From Undaria pinnatifida (taxonomy: Eukaryota > Sar > Phaeophyceae > Laminariales > Alariaceae): a stretch of 64,000 nt of DNA. The stretch spans positions 15,474,306-15,538,305 of the forward strand of contig JABAKD010000020.1 of NCBI GenBank assembly GCA_012845835.1. The letters are read 5' to 3'. Shown here one piece after another: positions 44,901 through 48,788 of the stretch. The translations under genes were made by a program, and so were the position numbers. Within the stretch, counting starts at the first letter, position 1; the number at the start of each line of letters is the position of its first letter. The notes below the pieces were generated by a model, which saw only the letters and a program-made list of their open reading frames with translations, did no database searches and had not been told where the DNA came from.

Positions 44901-47900
44901 GCTGGGGTAAAGGAAGTTTTGGAACTGCGATGGAAGGAGCTGTGCGACGCGCGTGCTGCATGGTGGTATATATGGTGGTACAGTGGAGGTTGCCTATTTT
45001 GTGTTCCGCCTCAAAGACTTTTTTGAGGCGCCCTCGCGAGCTTTGCACGCGTGTGTTTCTTACTGACGGTTTATTATTTTTCAGCCCTTTCCAGCGTCCT
45101 CTCTCTCCTGTATCGTAGCGTCACCAGTTCTTATCTTGGGTGTTTTAGTTACTTCCAAATTTTTATTTCATGAAACAAATGATTCTTCGTTTCCTAACAG
45201 CACACACCAGTGTCGTCGGCCCTCTACTGTAGTAACAAACCTTAAATTCGGCTCTCGGCTGTTTTCCTTATTTTGGACGAGCCAGAAAACAACAATGTCC
45301 TTTTTTTTCAGTTTCTTATTTTCGTCGCCGAGAGTACCAGCTTCCTGGCGTCCTTGGACCAGACCACCCTGAGGAAGGGTTGTAGTTTCTTATACCCTAG
45401 GCCGCGCGTAAGCTACACGATTTCTCATTATTTTTGTCTAAAGTAAGAATGTACGTAGGATGGGTTACACGCTTTTTCTCTTATTTCGTTTCTAATTCTT
45501 GGGGTACATATGTATTAATGTTAATATCAACTAGTGTTTTGTTACGAGAGGGACGATACTATGTATTTTTATTCTTGTACCACAGATATTTTTCTTTCAT
45601 GCGAGCTTCCACTGCTGTACTCGTACTGCTGCACGCTCTTTCTAGTATCATCGGCGCACGGCAGCTCAGCACCGCCGGTCATGTCCTCAATGATCATGCT
45701 CTTCGACCAGAGAGGTCATCGCAATCGCTGTGCGTGGCCTGTGCCCTACGTCGAGACCTGCTTCTGGTCTGCTGCTGCTGTGAGTTGCTGCGGACTCAAG
45801 TCTACAATAATAGCTGTTGTTTCGTGCTTTGTCTTTTTCCCTGTCTTTTGGATTGCGTACACTCCAGGATTTGAAAATGGGCTTGTAGTGGATTGGTTCT
45901 CGAGGCGTTCATCTCCTGCACACAATTTTTTGCAGGTTGCTCCTGCACATGGGGCGCGCCGGCGAGAGAGCGTCCGCTGGAGAGAAGTGAGGGCCCTCGG
46001 ATGCTTCGGATTCAGGTCTGCGGCCGACATCGTGTGGAGCCTCCTAGATAAGTTGTTGCTTGGAACCATCGCCGATGATAGCTTTTCGGAGTCAAAAAGT
46101 GTCTAAAACTACAACTGGAACGGATCCCCCCCCCCCCCCCCCCACCCCCGGTATTTCGCACACCGCATATGGCGGTGTACACCACCCGGGATGTCGCATA
46201 CAACACCCCTGGAGTATACCACCCGGGTCATCACGTTTTTCATATCCCAGAAACAACCACGCAATACAACTTATCACCCGGGCACGTTGTAGTACCACCC
46301 CACCTGCGGTGTCATGCTTCTTATCTGAACGACACGCCCGACATATACACAGCACCCTGTTTTGCCTTATTGCTGTGCAAAAAACAGGACTGCACAACAT
46401 GTTTCCGATGTGGGTTCAGGCCTGCCTTTCGGCCCGCCGAATTTTTGTGGAAAAAACGACCACGAGTCACACGGCGGAGCCGCGGGACCGCCCTTGTCGA
46501 CCTCGAGCCCGGGGTTAGGGTCATGGTTGGGGGCGGGTTGGGCCTAGGCCGACGTGCAAGATGGAAATGACTACTCGTAAATCGGTGTGCGGGCATTTTT
46601 CCGCACACCGATAAGCAAACCCTACATGATGTAACATAATACAATGTCATCCTACAATAGGTTTTGATTTATGTAACTTACTAAATACGGGCGATCTGTG
46701 CAATAGTACGCAGCTTGCAAAGATGAGTATCGACCCTAAGTTGTCGAACTCACAGCTGACGTCGTTACGATATTTTTATTGAATAGGGGGCAACACATCT
46801 GCTCCCCTCCAAAATGCAGGACGCACAGAGCAACGACCTGACTGCATCTTCTTCGGGCCGTTCCCAACGAACGCGCGTATGAAAATACGTGGAAGTGTGG
46901 TGAGCTAAAGCCTTATTTTTCCCCATCCGCCGGAGGAAGAAAAAAAAAAAGAAAAAAAGTTGAAAAAAAGTCATGAATCGTGGTCACGATTTCGAATATT
47001 CAAAAATTCTGAAATAATGTCACTGGTTTCAACAACAAAAAACAGATCACGTTGATCTGTCAAGAATTTTAACACCACTTTTGTTCATGGAGAATGTCAA
47101 AATGATTTTAAAGTCCGGCTTCGTGATGACAAAATGTCACGTTTCGCGAAAATGTCACGTTTTTATGTCACGATTCCCGACAATTTTTGTGTTCAATAGG
47201 TATGTACGGCCCTAACCGTTTTTTTGTGATCAATTTCAATCGTGCACATCGCGAACCAGACCAACTCGACCCTACAAGTACAACTTTTGTCCCATCCAAA
47301 AGATGTCGGGGTTGACGGCACTCTTGCCCGTTCACGGACAGCCGTCAAGGAACTCCACACACTAACAATAGTATGATGAGTCCAAAGACGCTTTGACGGG
47401 TCAAAACTAGACCGTCAATCGACATCTTTGGTCTTGACCAAATCGTCGGGGGGGGGTTCCTGGATCGGCAGGGGATGTCTGTCAAGCGACTCCGCAGCGT
47501 GCTTGTAGTGTGGCAGTCCTTTTGCAACCATCACAGCATCACATCATCACACCACCGTGGGAGCAAACGATATCTCGTTCGGTAATGCGATTTTTCAAAA
47601 TCAAAGTGACAACCCGATTGATCACCAGGGGGTGTTATATGTAACAAGCCTGGAGTATTCCACACCAGGTGATACTTGTTTCGGAGCCTCAAATGTTATC
47701 ACGGGGGGGTGATAAACATCGTCATATTATACGGTGTTTTCGACGGAACAAAGCGCAAAAGTGGGCGCAGCCAAGCGCAGATCATCGCGTGCACTGTGCC
47801 CAGACCCGATCGAGGTACGTTGAACACGGCGGTGCAACAGCCAGAACACGAATAGGATATTGTCTGCTCATTGTGTCCACATGCAATCTTCTCGCAGATG

Positions 47901-48328
47901 ACACCCGTAAACAACTCCAGGGCCTACTGCTGCTGCTGTAGGAGCTTTGTGAGCCAAACAGAAAAGGCTTTTGGGCCACAACACTCGTTCTTCGTGCGTT
48001 TGGAAGAGTGTAAGAAAAAAGACCGGAACAAAACGCGAGATTGCCGGAAAGTGGGCATTGCTCGAAGCCCTCCATAGAGCGTAGGCGCGGCCACAGAAGG
48101 GTCCACATGTCCTCTTTTCATTGCCTGCCGAAGCCATGCTCACGCGATATGCATTCGGCTCGTAGCGTCGAATGAGTGTGTGAGAGCGCGCCAAAAGTAT
48201 GGGGGCATGTTGGCATGTTACGCTGCTGCTGCTTCTGCTGCTGTTCTGTCAGCCAACGAAAATATAACACACGCGAGAACTAGCGCTCGGGCGCTGCGCA
48301 CCTTCACGGGCTGATCATCATCGGCCAT
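2765..48328 (-). CDS. IARS: Cytosolic isoleucyl-tRNA synthetase (26-exon model)
   Basis: Class Ia aminoacyl-tRNA synthetase that charges tRNA-Ile with isoleucine in the cytosol. The joined model is about 1175 residues, within the usual range for eukaryotic cytosolic IleRS (about 1070-1260). Domain order: short N-terminus, Rossmann catalytic half with HYGH (residues 67-70), CP1 editing domain with [10 protein letters not shown] and the GTGIVHQ region, second catalytic half with KMSKR (621-625), anticodon-binding helical domain and a C-terminal extension. Every junction keeps phase and aligns with the family without a gap I could detect. All introns are GT-AG except intron 21 (GC-AG). The first exon is the least certain part: translation could instead start at the Met in exon 2, giving about 1162 residues. 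Introns carry most of the repeats in the window and are probably removed intact. The gene is transcribed away from LARS. Confidence 0.93.
3592..3822 (-). CDS. IARS: IARS exon 25
   Basis: Residues 1036-1112, less conserved C-terminal region. Open throughout, with good acceptor TCGCAG|GTGTTC and donor GACCAG|GTATTC. GC-rich coding composition contrasts with the A-rich introns around it. Confidence 0.88.
3983..4072 (-). CDS. IARS: IARS exon 24, [15 protein letters not shown] helix
   Basis: Residues 1006-1035. [18 protein letters not shown] matches the [18 protein letters not shown] motif, a diagnostic segment of eukaryotic and archaeal-type IleRS. Acceptor GATCAG|GTCCTG, donor GTCGAG|GTGAGT. 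Confidence 0.95.
4936..5187. repeat. 250-bp dispersed repeat, copy 1
   Basis: Runs from TGTCGGGCGTGGTTTACACC to AATAGGCGGCCGT. No terminal inverted repeats seen. The minus strand carries a 60-codon open frame ([20 protein letters not shown] and so on) shared with copy 2. Lies in IARS intron 23. Confidence 0.88.
5704..5853 (-). CDS. IARS: IARS exon 23
   Basis: Residues 956-1005. [17 protein letters not shown] and VMVLLDTR match the VVEGHEL and LVLLDVTPD region of the family. Acceptor GTGATAG|GGGGGG, donor GACAAG|GTGCGG. Confidence 0.93.
6358..6507 (-). CDS. IARS: IARS exon 22, [10 protein letters not shown] segment
   Basis: Residues 906-955. Contains [20 protein letters not shown], matching the HMVLGKRLKGAFKAV motif of the C-terminal part of cytosolic IleRS. 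Acceptor ACTCAG|GTAGTG, donor CTTGAG|GTGGGA. Confidence 0.94.
6930..7125 (-). CDS. IARS: IARS exon 21, ends at a GC donor
   Basis: Residues 840-905 ([16 protein letters not shown] and [13 protein letters not shown]). Acceptor TTACAG|GCTTGA. The only donor that keeps the alignment is GGGAG|GCGAGG, a GC-AG intron: LNAWE joins directly to VVLEED of exon 22, matching the family with no gap. Confidence 0.92.
7608..7803 (-). CDS. IARS: IARS exon 20, [11 protein letters not shown] segment
   Basis: Residues 775-840. [18 protein letters not shown] corresponds to LMAPYTPFLTELMYQNL of the family, and the residue spacing from exon 19 is the same as in the human enzyme. Acceptor CATGCAG|GGCTGT, donor GTCAAG|GTGTGG. 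Confidence 0.94.
8061..8160 (+). repeat. 98-bp dispersed repeat, copy 1 (polymerase-like frame)
   Basis: Contains CCTCAGAAACAAATCTGCTG and GGCGTTCCGCGTGTCACAGA. One plus frame reads [14 protein letters not shown]. Part of four copies in IARS introns 19. Confidence 0.85.
9077..9176 (+). repeat. 98-bp dispersed repeat, copy 2
   Basis: Near-identical to copy 1. FAGV and [13 protein letters not shown] are in different frames because of a 1-base difference in the linker relative to copy 4. Confidence 0.85.
9288..9388 (+). repeat. 98-bp dispersed repeat, copy 3
   Basis: Lies 211 bp after copy 2. Similarity continues into the flank (GCCAGAAAAACACT after both), so copies 2 and 3 arose as a local tandem duplication. 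Confidence 0.85.
9645..9783. mobile_element. MITE family A, copy 1
   Basis: Ends AAAAGATGTCGG and CAACACCTTT form imperfect inverted repeats, with inner CCGTCAA/TTGACGG motifs. An inverted copy is at 47298-47429. Confidence 0.7.
9900..10385 (+). repeat. Irregular 70-85 bp tandem array, about six copies
   Basis: Units contain CCCGGGATGGTGCAAGTGGG and AATACCGCACTAAAGTGG, separated by variable stretches. The array decays at both ends. Confidence 0.85.
10777..10878 (+). repeat. 98-bp dispersed repeat, copy 4 (frame intact)
   Basis: This copy has one extra base in the linker, so a single plus frame reads [20 protein letters not shown] then [12 protein letters not shown]. It is more divergent than copies 1-3. 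Confidence 0.85.
11440..12120 (+). repeat. Roughly 87-bp tandem array, seven to eight copies
   Basis: Units contain AAGGTATACCTTTTTTTGGC, then CTGAATGACGG and AATCGTCGGAAA. Single copies of the same sequence are at 37640-37720 (inverted) and 62925-63000. The array is followed by a segment (12220-12280) also seen after the single copies. Confidence 0.9.
12355..12499 (-). CDS. IARS: IARS exon 19, anticodon-binding helices
   Basis: Residues 727-775. Contains [19 protein letters not shown] and [15 protein letters not shown], conserved anticodon-domain helices. Acceptor CTGCAG|TTCGTG, donor AACAG|GTGACT. The following intron (7804-12354) is 4.5 kb and holds five repeat families. Confidence 0.95.
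12927..13043 (-). CDS. IARS: IARS exon 18
   Basis: Residues 688-726. Contains [16 protein letters not shown], matching the ITDRWILSFMQSLI helix of the family. Acceptor TTGGCAG|GCAAGA, donor TAGAG|GTAAGA. Confidence 0.9.
13549..13718 (-). CDS. IARS: IARS exon 17, start of anticodon-binding domain
   Basis: Residues 631-687. Contains [19 protein letters not shown] and [11 protein letters not shown], the linker into the helical anticodon-binding domain. Acceptor GTACAG|ACCCAA, donor CAGCAG|GTGAGT. Confidence 0.95.
14223..14361 (-). CDS. IARS: IARS exon 16, KMSKR motif
   Basis: Residues 585-631. Contains [23 protein letters not shown] and NFP. KMSKR (residues 621-625) is the mobile ATP-binding loop of class I synthetases. 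Acceptor GACAAAG|ACTCGA, donor CCCCG|GTAAGA. Confidence 0.96.
14895..15017 (-). CDS. IARS: IARS exon 15, [15 protein letters not shown] segment
   Basis: Residues 544-584. Contains [14 protein letters not shown] and [12 protein letters not shown], near-invariant in IleRS. Acceptor CCACAG|GTTTTC, donor GACCAG|GTATTA. Confidence 0.96.
15755..15838 (-). CDS. IARS: IARS exon 14
   Basis: Residues 516-543, a short exon ([20 protein letters not shown]). Aligns with the DLHRESVDHLTIPS segment of cytosolic IleRS. Phase 0 on both sides. Acceptor GAACAG|GTGACG, donor GAGGAG|GTGAGG. Confidence 0.94.
16340..16450 (-). repeat. 99-bp tandem duplication across the IARS exon 13 donor
   Basis: CTCCGGTGTCGAG|GTGAGACA recurs 99 bp into the intron (around 16351) with one change in the exon part. 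Flanking GGTCGATGTTGATGGAGCTC-type sequence is shared as well. Confidence 0.88.
16450..16588 (-). CDS. IARS: IARS exon 13, [11 protein letters not shown] segment
   Basis: Residues 469-515, with [17 protein letters not shown] of the second catalytic half. Acceptor TTTACAG|GCTCGA, donor GTCGAG|GTGAGA. A 99-bp tandem duplication places a second near-identical donor in the following intron. Using it would add a reading frame that stops after 12 codons. Confidence 0.95.
16635..16737 (-). mobile_element. Short poly(A)-tailed retroposon, copy 1
   Basis: A family of about 100 bp. On its sense strand it begins GTTAAATCGACACACGACG, contains GAAAATGCGTGGAAGTGT and ends with the hairpin CATCCGCCGGAGGATG followed by A's. 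This copy is on the minus strand in IARS intron 12. Confidence 0.75.
17096..17251 (-). CDS. IARS: IARS exon 12, [17 protein letters not shown] segment
   Basis: Residues 417-469. Contains [18 protein letters not shown] and [12 protein letters not shown], strongly conserved at the return from CP1 to the catalytic core. Acceptor TTTTTAG|CTATCC, donor AAACTG|GTGAGG. Confidence 0.95.
17938..18057 (-). CDS. IARS: IARS exon 11, end of CP1
   Basis: Residues 377-417 ([19 protein letters not shown] and [12 protein letters not shown]). Aligns with the segment just before the [13 protein letters not shown] motif of the family. Acceptor TGTCAG|GCTCTT, donor TTCACAG|GTATGT. Confidence 0.93.
18236..18270 (-). 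pseudogene. Decayed copy of the end of IARS exon 10
   Basis: The minus strand reads AGGGAGACTCCAACGGTATG, against CGTAGACTCTAACGGGTAAG at the true donor (18450-18431). It lies about 200 bp downstream in the intron. Confidence 0.7.
18441..18535 (-). CDS. IARS: IARS exon 10, editing-site aspartate region
   Basis: Residues 346-377. Contains [12 protein letters not shown], which holds the conserved aspartate of the editing site, and PCPVDSNG. Acceptor CTCAAG|TCACCC uses an AAG, less usual than CAG. Donor AACGG|GTAAGT. A decayed copy of this exon end lies about 200 bp into the next intron. Confidence 0.93.
19205..19480 (+). repeat. Tandem pair of an 80-bp repeat
   Basis: CAGTCAGAGAACCTACAGCC, followed by GGTGGCTCTCATGG, occurs at about 19209 and 19393. 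A third copy is at 21545-21627, just before the 24-bp minisatellite. The copies span about 80 bp, ending near GTTTTCATCATCCCGTCT. Confidence 0.85.
19491..20176. repeat. Near-perfect 680-bp palindrome
   Basis: Arms 19491-19822 and 19847-20176 with a loop of about 24 bp. A few substitutions separate the arms. Each arm carries the same charged, helix-like open frame ([18 protein letters not shown] and so on). It looks like a foldback transposon or an inverted duplication. It lies in IARS intron 9. Confidence 0.9.
20430..20536 (+). mobile_element. Short poly(A)-tailed retroposon, copy 2
   Basis: Plus-strand copy containing GTTAAATCGACACACGACGC, GAAAATACGTGGAAGTGTGG and CATCCGCCGGAGGATG, ending in an A-rich tail. 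Confidence 0.8.
21178..21502 (-). mobile_element. tRNA-headed SINE, copy 1
   Basis: Read on the minus strand: a tRNA-like head with a B-box match GAGTTCGAATCC (about 21436-21447), a body with CCTATGCGCGAT, a GTGACCACGGCTTGTCCAGA segment, and an A-rich end. Related copies are at 25343-25483, 37800-38065, 57430-57560 and 60590-60798. Confidence 0.75.
21625..21790 (+). repeat. 24-bp minisatellite, seven copies
   Basis: Unit CGAATCCAGAAAAATACGACGTCT, written here as CGAATCCAGAAAA plus ATACGACGTCT, repeated about seven times with one C/G variant. Open frames on both strands across it are products of the 24-bp period. Confidence 0.93.
22219..22361 (-). CDS. IARS: IARS exon 9, CP1 editing domain
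   Basis: Residues 298-345, including KYEPMFDYF and the ESGTGIVHQ loop of the editing pocket. Acceptor TTGTCAG|AGTTGA, donor CACCAG|GTACGG. The intron between exons 8 and 9 (22362-26951) is 4.6 kb and packed with repeats. Confidence 0.95.
22764..22907. mobile_element. MITE family B, copy 1
   Basis: Ends AGGAGAGAGCTC and GCTCTCTCTTCT are inverted repeats. The body is shared with 23346-23492 (GAGTCTGGTTAACA, TTGGAATGCAGTTTTCTCAT). Confidence 0.75.
23346..23492. mobile_element. MITE family B, copy 2
   Basis: Same orientation as copy 1, with ends GGGAGAGAGCT and GGCTCTCTCCC. The pair is about 580 bp apart in IARS intron 8. Confidence 0.75.
23963..24084. repeat. 120-bp dispersed repeat, copy 1
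   Basis: Runs from GCGCTCAGACATCCAAGG to CATCACAGCGCC. On the minus strand it holds GCGTTCGAGCC, like a Pol III B box, but no A box is obvious. Further copies are at 24563-24681 and 25722-25842. Confidence 0.85.
24200..24400 (+). repeat. 42-bp minisatellite with shorter variants
   Basis: Three units of about 42 bp (ACCATCAACACCCAGCAGATG core) followed by two of about 33 bp lacking the GTCTATA spacer. Confidence 0.85.
24563..24681. repeat. 120-bp dispersed repeat, copy 2
   Basis: Same orientation and limits as copy 1. It carries ATGAATTATGGGAATACAAG where copy 1 has small changes. Confidence 0.85.
25343..25483 (+). mobile_element. tRNA-headed SINE, copy 2 (5' truncated)
   Basis: Contains the family core CCTATGCGCGATAAAAATT and GACCACGGCTTGTCCAGA, ending in an A-rich tail. 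The tRNA-like head is missing, as expected for incomplete reverse transcription. Confidence 0.75.
25722..25842. repeat. 120-bp dispersed repeat, copy 3
   Basis: Same family, closest to copy 2. All three copies sit in one IARS intron within 2 kb. Confidence 0.85.
26590..26725 (+). repeat. 38-bp minisatellite, four copies
   Basis: Core TGCCTTCGAAGGGCAATCAG repeated about four times with small changes. TTCGAAGG is a near-palindrome in each unit. Confidence 0.85.
26952..27064 (-). CDS. IARS: IARS exon 8, CP1 editing domain
   Basis: Residues 260-298 in the middle of CP1 ([19 protein letters not shown]). Conservation is weaker, as expected here. Phase and neighbours fix the exon. Acceptor ACTCAG|GGATGT, donor GGAAG|GTATGG. 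Confidence 0.88.
27478..27596 (+). repeat. 46-bp tandem repeat, about three copies
   Basis: Core CAACTCGCCCAACGTGGCAA repeated with CGCCCAATCTCGAG between units. Confidence 0.85.
27870..28120. repeat. 250-bp dispersed repeat, copy 2
   Basis: Same limits as copy 1 at high identity. The minus-strand frame (27885-28067) differs by only a few residues. In IARS intron 7. Confidence 0.88.
28714..28805 (-). CDS. IARS: IARS exon 7, threonine-rich editing motif
   Basis: Residues 230-260. Carries [12 protein letters not shown], the threonine-rich half of the CP1 editing site, which removes misacylated Val-tRNA-Ile. Acceptor TTTTAG|GTGAGT, donor CTAAG|GTAAGA, phase 2 at the end. Confidence 0.95.
29477..29726. 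repeat. 250-bp dispersed repeat, copy 3
   Basis: Same orientation as copies 1 and 2. Small indels near 29525 break the shared minus-strand frame. In IARS intron 6. Confidence 0.86.
30181..30378 (-). CDS. IARS: IARS exon 6, entry to the CP1 insertion
   Basis: Residues 164-229. Contains [26 protein letters not shown] and [13 protein letters not shown], all IleRS landmarks at the start of the CP1 editing insertion. Acceptor CTTAG|GACCCG, donor CCTGAG|GTATGT. Confidence 0.95.
31061..31192 (-). CDS. IARS: IARS exon 5, [11 protein letters not shown] segment
   Basis: Residues 120-163 in phase 0 on both sides. Contains the LGRWIDFDN motif conserved in IleRS. Acceptor GTGCAG|GTGATG, donor CATTG|GTGAGC. 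Confidence 0.95.
31999..32135 (-). CDS. IARS: IARS exon 4, [10 protein letters not shown] segment
   Basis: Residues 74-119, including [12 protein letters not shown] and [14 protein letters not shown], the catalytic-core strand motif of class Ia synthetases. Acceptor CTAG|GCACAATC, donor GACCAG|GTAAAA. The intron in front of it contains tandem copies of this acceptor (see findings). Confidence 0.95.
32136..32640 (-). repeat. Roughly 95-bp array containing IARS exon 4 acceptor copies
   Basis: Five degenerate units of 88-104 bp. On the minus strand each has an AG (or GG) followed by GCAYGATC, resembling the exon 4 junction CTAG|GCACAATCAAG. The unit ending near 32500 reads CCAG|GCATGATCAAG. Confidence 0.75.
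32903..33029 (-). CDS. IARS: IARS exon 3, HIGH motif
   Basis: Residues 32-74. Contains the [18 protein letters not shown] signature, where HYGH is the class I ATP-binding motif. Acceptor GAGCAG|GCATCA, donor GCTG|GTGTGT, ending in phase 1. The preceding intron (33030-36631) is 3.6 kb. Confidence 0.95.
33030..36631. other. IARS intron 2 (3.6 kb)
   Basis: No protein-like frame on either strand. It contains one copy of the short poly(A)-tailed retroposon (about 34955-35061) and G- or T-rich low-complexity stretches. The rest looks like unique sequence. Confidence 0.6.
34955..35061 (+). mobile_element. Short poly(A)-tailed retroposon, copy 3
   Basis: Plus-strand copy with CGACACACGACGCGTATG, CCCCATCCGCCGGAGGATGA and a poly(A) tail of more than 20 bases. 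The long tail suggests a recent insertion. Confidence 0.82.
36632..36697 (-). CDS. IARS: IARS exon 2, N-terminal FAAEE segment
   Basis: Encodes residues 10-31. The [11 protein letters not shown] stretch corresponds to the conserved INFPAEEEKIL start of eukaryotic IleRS. Acceptor TTTGCAG|GGGCAG, donor GCG|GTGAGC. It contains an in-frame Met (36685-36683) that is the alternative start if exon 1 is not used. Confidence 0.85.
37800..38065 (-). mobile_element. tRNA-headed SINE, copy 3
   Basis: Minus-strand copy with a B-box-like GGGTCCGAGCCCC (about 38040-38052), the CCTATGCGCGGTATAAAT core and the CTTTTGTCCAGAAGGTCGG end. Lies in IARS intron 1. Confidence 0.7.
38340..38598 (+). repeat. MULE left terminal inverted repeat
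   Basis: Reverse complement of 45703-45960 at high identity; the small differences include a GAG to GAGCATG change near 38387. The outer end is GGCGCGCC; the inner end is CTCTCTGGTCGA. Frames that appear open across it are shared by both arms and are not genes. Confidence 0.95.
39463..40843. repeat. Foldback element with tandem-repeat loop, nested in the MULE
   Basis: Arms of about 330 bp: 39463-39797 and its inverted copy 40515-40843. The outer ends read CAAAAGTGATAACCCC and GGGGTTAACACTTTTAC. The loop consists of tandem copies of the inner 102 bp of the left arm. This is either a separate transposon nested in the MULE or a MULE subterminal structure. Confidence 0.85.
39702..40510. repeat. 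102-bp tandem repeat, eight copies
   Basis: Units start with ATAGGCGGCC at 39702, 39804, 39906, 40008, 40110, 40212, 40314 and 40416, an exact 102-bp period. The last unit lacks about 10 bp. Because 102 is divisible by three, both strands show long artificial open frames. Confidence 0.95.
41287..44128 (+). pseudogene. Decayed MULE transposase with SWIM domain
   Basis: Transposase-domain fragments in order. Part 1 (41287-41601) has [19 protein letters not shown] with the first catalytic Asp and [11 protein letters not shown] with the second, ending RRCI then stop TAA (41599-41601). Past the stop the same frame continues with [19 protein letters not shown], the C-x-x-H region expected next. 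Part 2 (about 42090-42225) contains a helical segment. After a frame change, [12 protein letters not shown] and TTNRVEG (to about 42315) supply the third catalytic acid. Part 3 (43493-44128) has a SWIM-like zinc finger (CSC, then GLCC, then Asp-Phe where the family has Arg-His). Introns cannot be excluded between parts 2 and 3, but the TAA inside a conserved block makes a working gene unlikely. Confidence 0.85.
45703..45960 (-). repeat. MULE right terminal inverted repeat
   Basis: Inverted copy of the left repeat. It ends in GGGGCGCGCC, directly followed by the target duplication GGCGAGAGA at 45961-45969. Confidence 0.95.
46870..46943 (+). mobile_element. Short poly(A)-tailed retroposon, copy 4 (5' truncated)
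   Basis: Begins near ACGCGCGTATGAAAATACGT and ends CCCATCCGCCGGAGGAAG followed by A's. Its 5' end is missing. Confidence 0.75.
47298..47429. mobile_element. MITE family A, copy 2
   Basis: Inverted relative to copy 1. Ends AAAGATGTCGGGGTTGACGG and CCGTCAATCGACATCTTT form a roughly 19-bp terminal inverted repeat. Confidence 0.75.
48302..48328 (-). CDS. IARS: IARS exon 1 (candidate start exon)
   Basis: Nine codons, MADDDQPVK, with a strong ACCATGG start context and an AAG|GTGCGC donor. Phase 0 at the donor matches the phase-0 acceptor of exon 2. It lies 342 bp from the LARS start codon on the opposite strand. The evidence is position, phase and start context only; this terminus is not conserved in the family. 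If it is wrong, the start is the Met in exon 2. Confidence 0.5.
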
Positions 48329-48670
48329 GGTGAGCCCCCCTCTTCGAACTTCGTCTTGCGCAACGCTTGAACGGCTTCGCTGACAGAGTTGTGGTCGATG
48401 GGGTACAGGTTGCGTTGCTGCACCACACAACTCACAACTCTTACAATGTAGGTTTCCACGTTCCTGGAAGGCATTTGTTTGAGGGGATGACCTAGAATCA
48501 AACTTGTGGAGCGCGTGGATTGGGCTGTGCAACAGTCTCTCCCCCAGGGCATGGCATCGTGGGTCCCAGAGTCTCACTCTGATATCATTCCCGGTCTCAC
48601 TATCTCCAGCACTGCCAAATTTAGCGTCCTGGAGATCGCTGTGGCGTCTGAAAAAGCTACTTCTATAACC
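48329..48670. promoter_or_regulatory. Putative bidirectional promoter between IARS and LARS
   Basis: These 342 bp separate the proposed IARS start codon (48328, minus) from the LARS start codon (48671, plus). Both starts have ACCATGG contexts. I see no TATA box; an inverted CCAAT (GATTGG near 48517) is the only familiar element. The call depends on IARS exon 1 being real. Confidence 0.4.
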
Positions 48671-48788
48671 ATGGAAGCCGCAAAAGTTGCGGATGTAGTA
48701 ATGACGGATGCCCCCTCTGCGACCGGAAACCAGAACGTTGCTGGTGCTGGTGCTGCTGGTGCTACTAAGGGTGCTCCAGCCAAGAAAG
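48671..48788 (+). CDS. LARS: LARS exon 1, start exon
   Basis: Residues 1-40, Ala/Gly/Lys-rich ([10 protein letters not shown] then GAPAKK). Start context is ACCATGG. Donor AAAG|GTTCGT leaves phase 1, which fits exon 2 exactly (Lys-Lys-Asp-Glu-Pro). The frame stays open upstream to 48506, so a longer N-terminus from the ATG at 48506 cannot be excluded. Confidence 0.75.

Larger units (their letters stand above)
38340..45960 (+). mobile_element. Mutator-like DNA transposon (MULE), about 7.6 kb
   Basis: The element is bounded by 259-bp terminal inverted repeats starting GGCGCGCC and flanked by the 9-bp direct repeat GGCGAGAGA (38331-38339 and 45961-45969). A 9-bp target duplication is typical of Mutator elements. 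Inside are remnants of a MULE transposase (41287-42352) and a SWIM-type zinc finger (about 43720-43890), both on the plus strand, plus a large foldback with a 102-bp satellite (39463-40843). Premature stops and frame breaks suggest it cannot move by itself, though its ends look usable in trans. Confidence 0.92.
36698..48301 (-). other. IARS: IARS intron 1 (11.6 kb), host of the MULE
   Basis: Donor AAG|GTGCGC after candidate exon 1, acceptor TTTGCAG|GGGCAG before exon 2. If exon 1 is wrong, this is intergenic plus 5' UTR instead. About two thirds is the MULE at 38340-45960. The remainder holds a SINE (37800-38065), dispersed repeats (37160-37385, 37405-37720), a retroposon (46870-46943) and a MITE (47298-47429). 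Confidence 0.5.

Noticed and set aside
45434-46106. 146- and 190-codon frames near the MULE right end
   Set aside because: Mostly translation of the terminal inverted repeat, mirrored in the left repeat.
47782-48194. 108-codon minus-strand frames upstream of LARS
   Set aside because: No recognised family, no exon support, and several overlapping frames of similar length on both strands.
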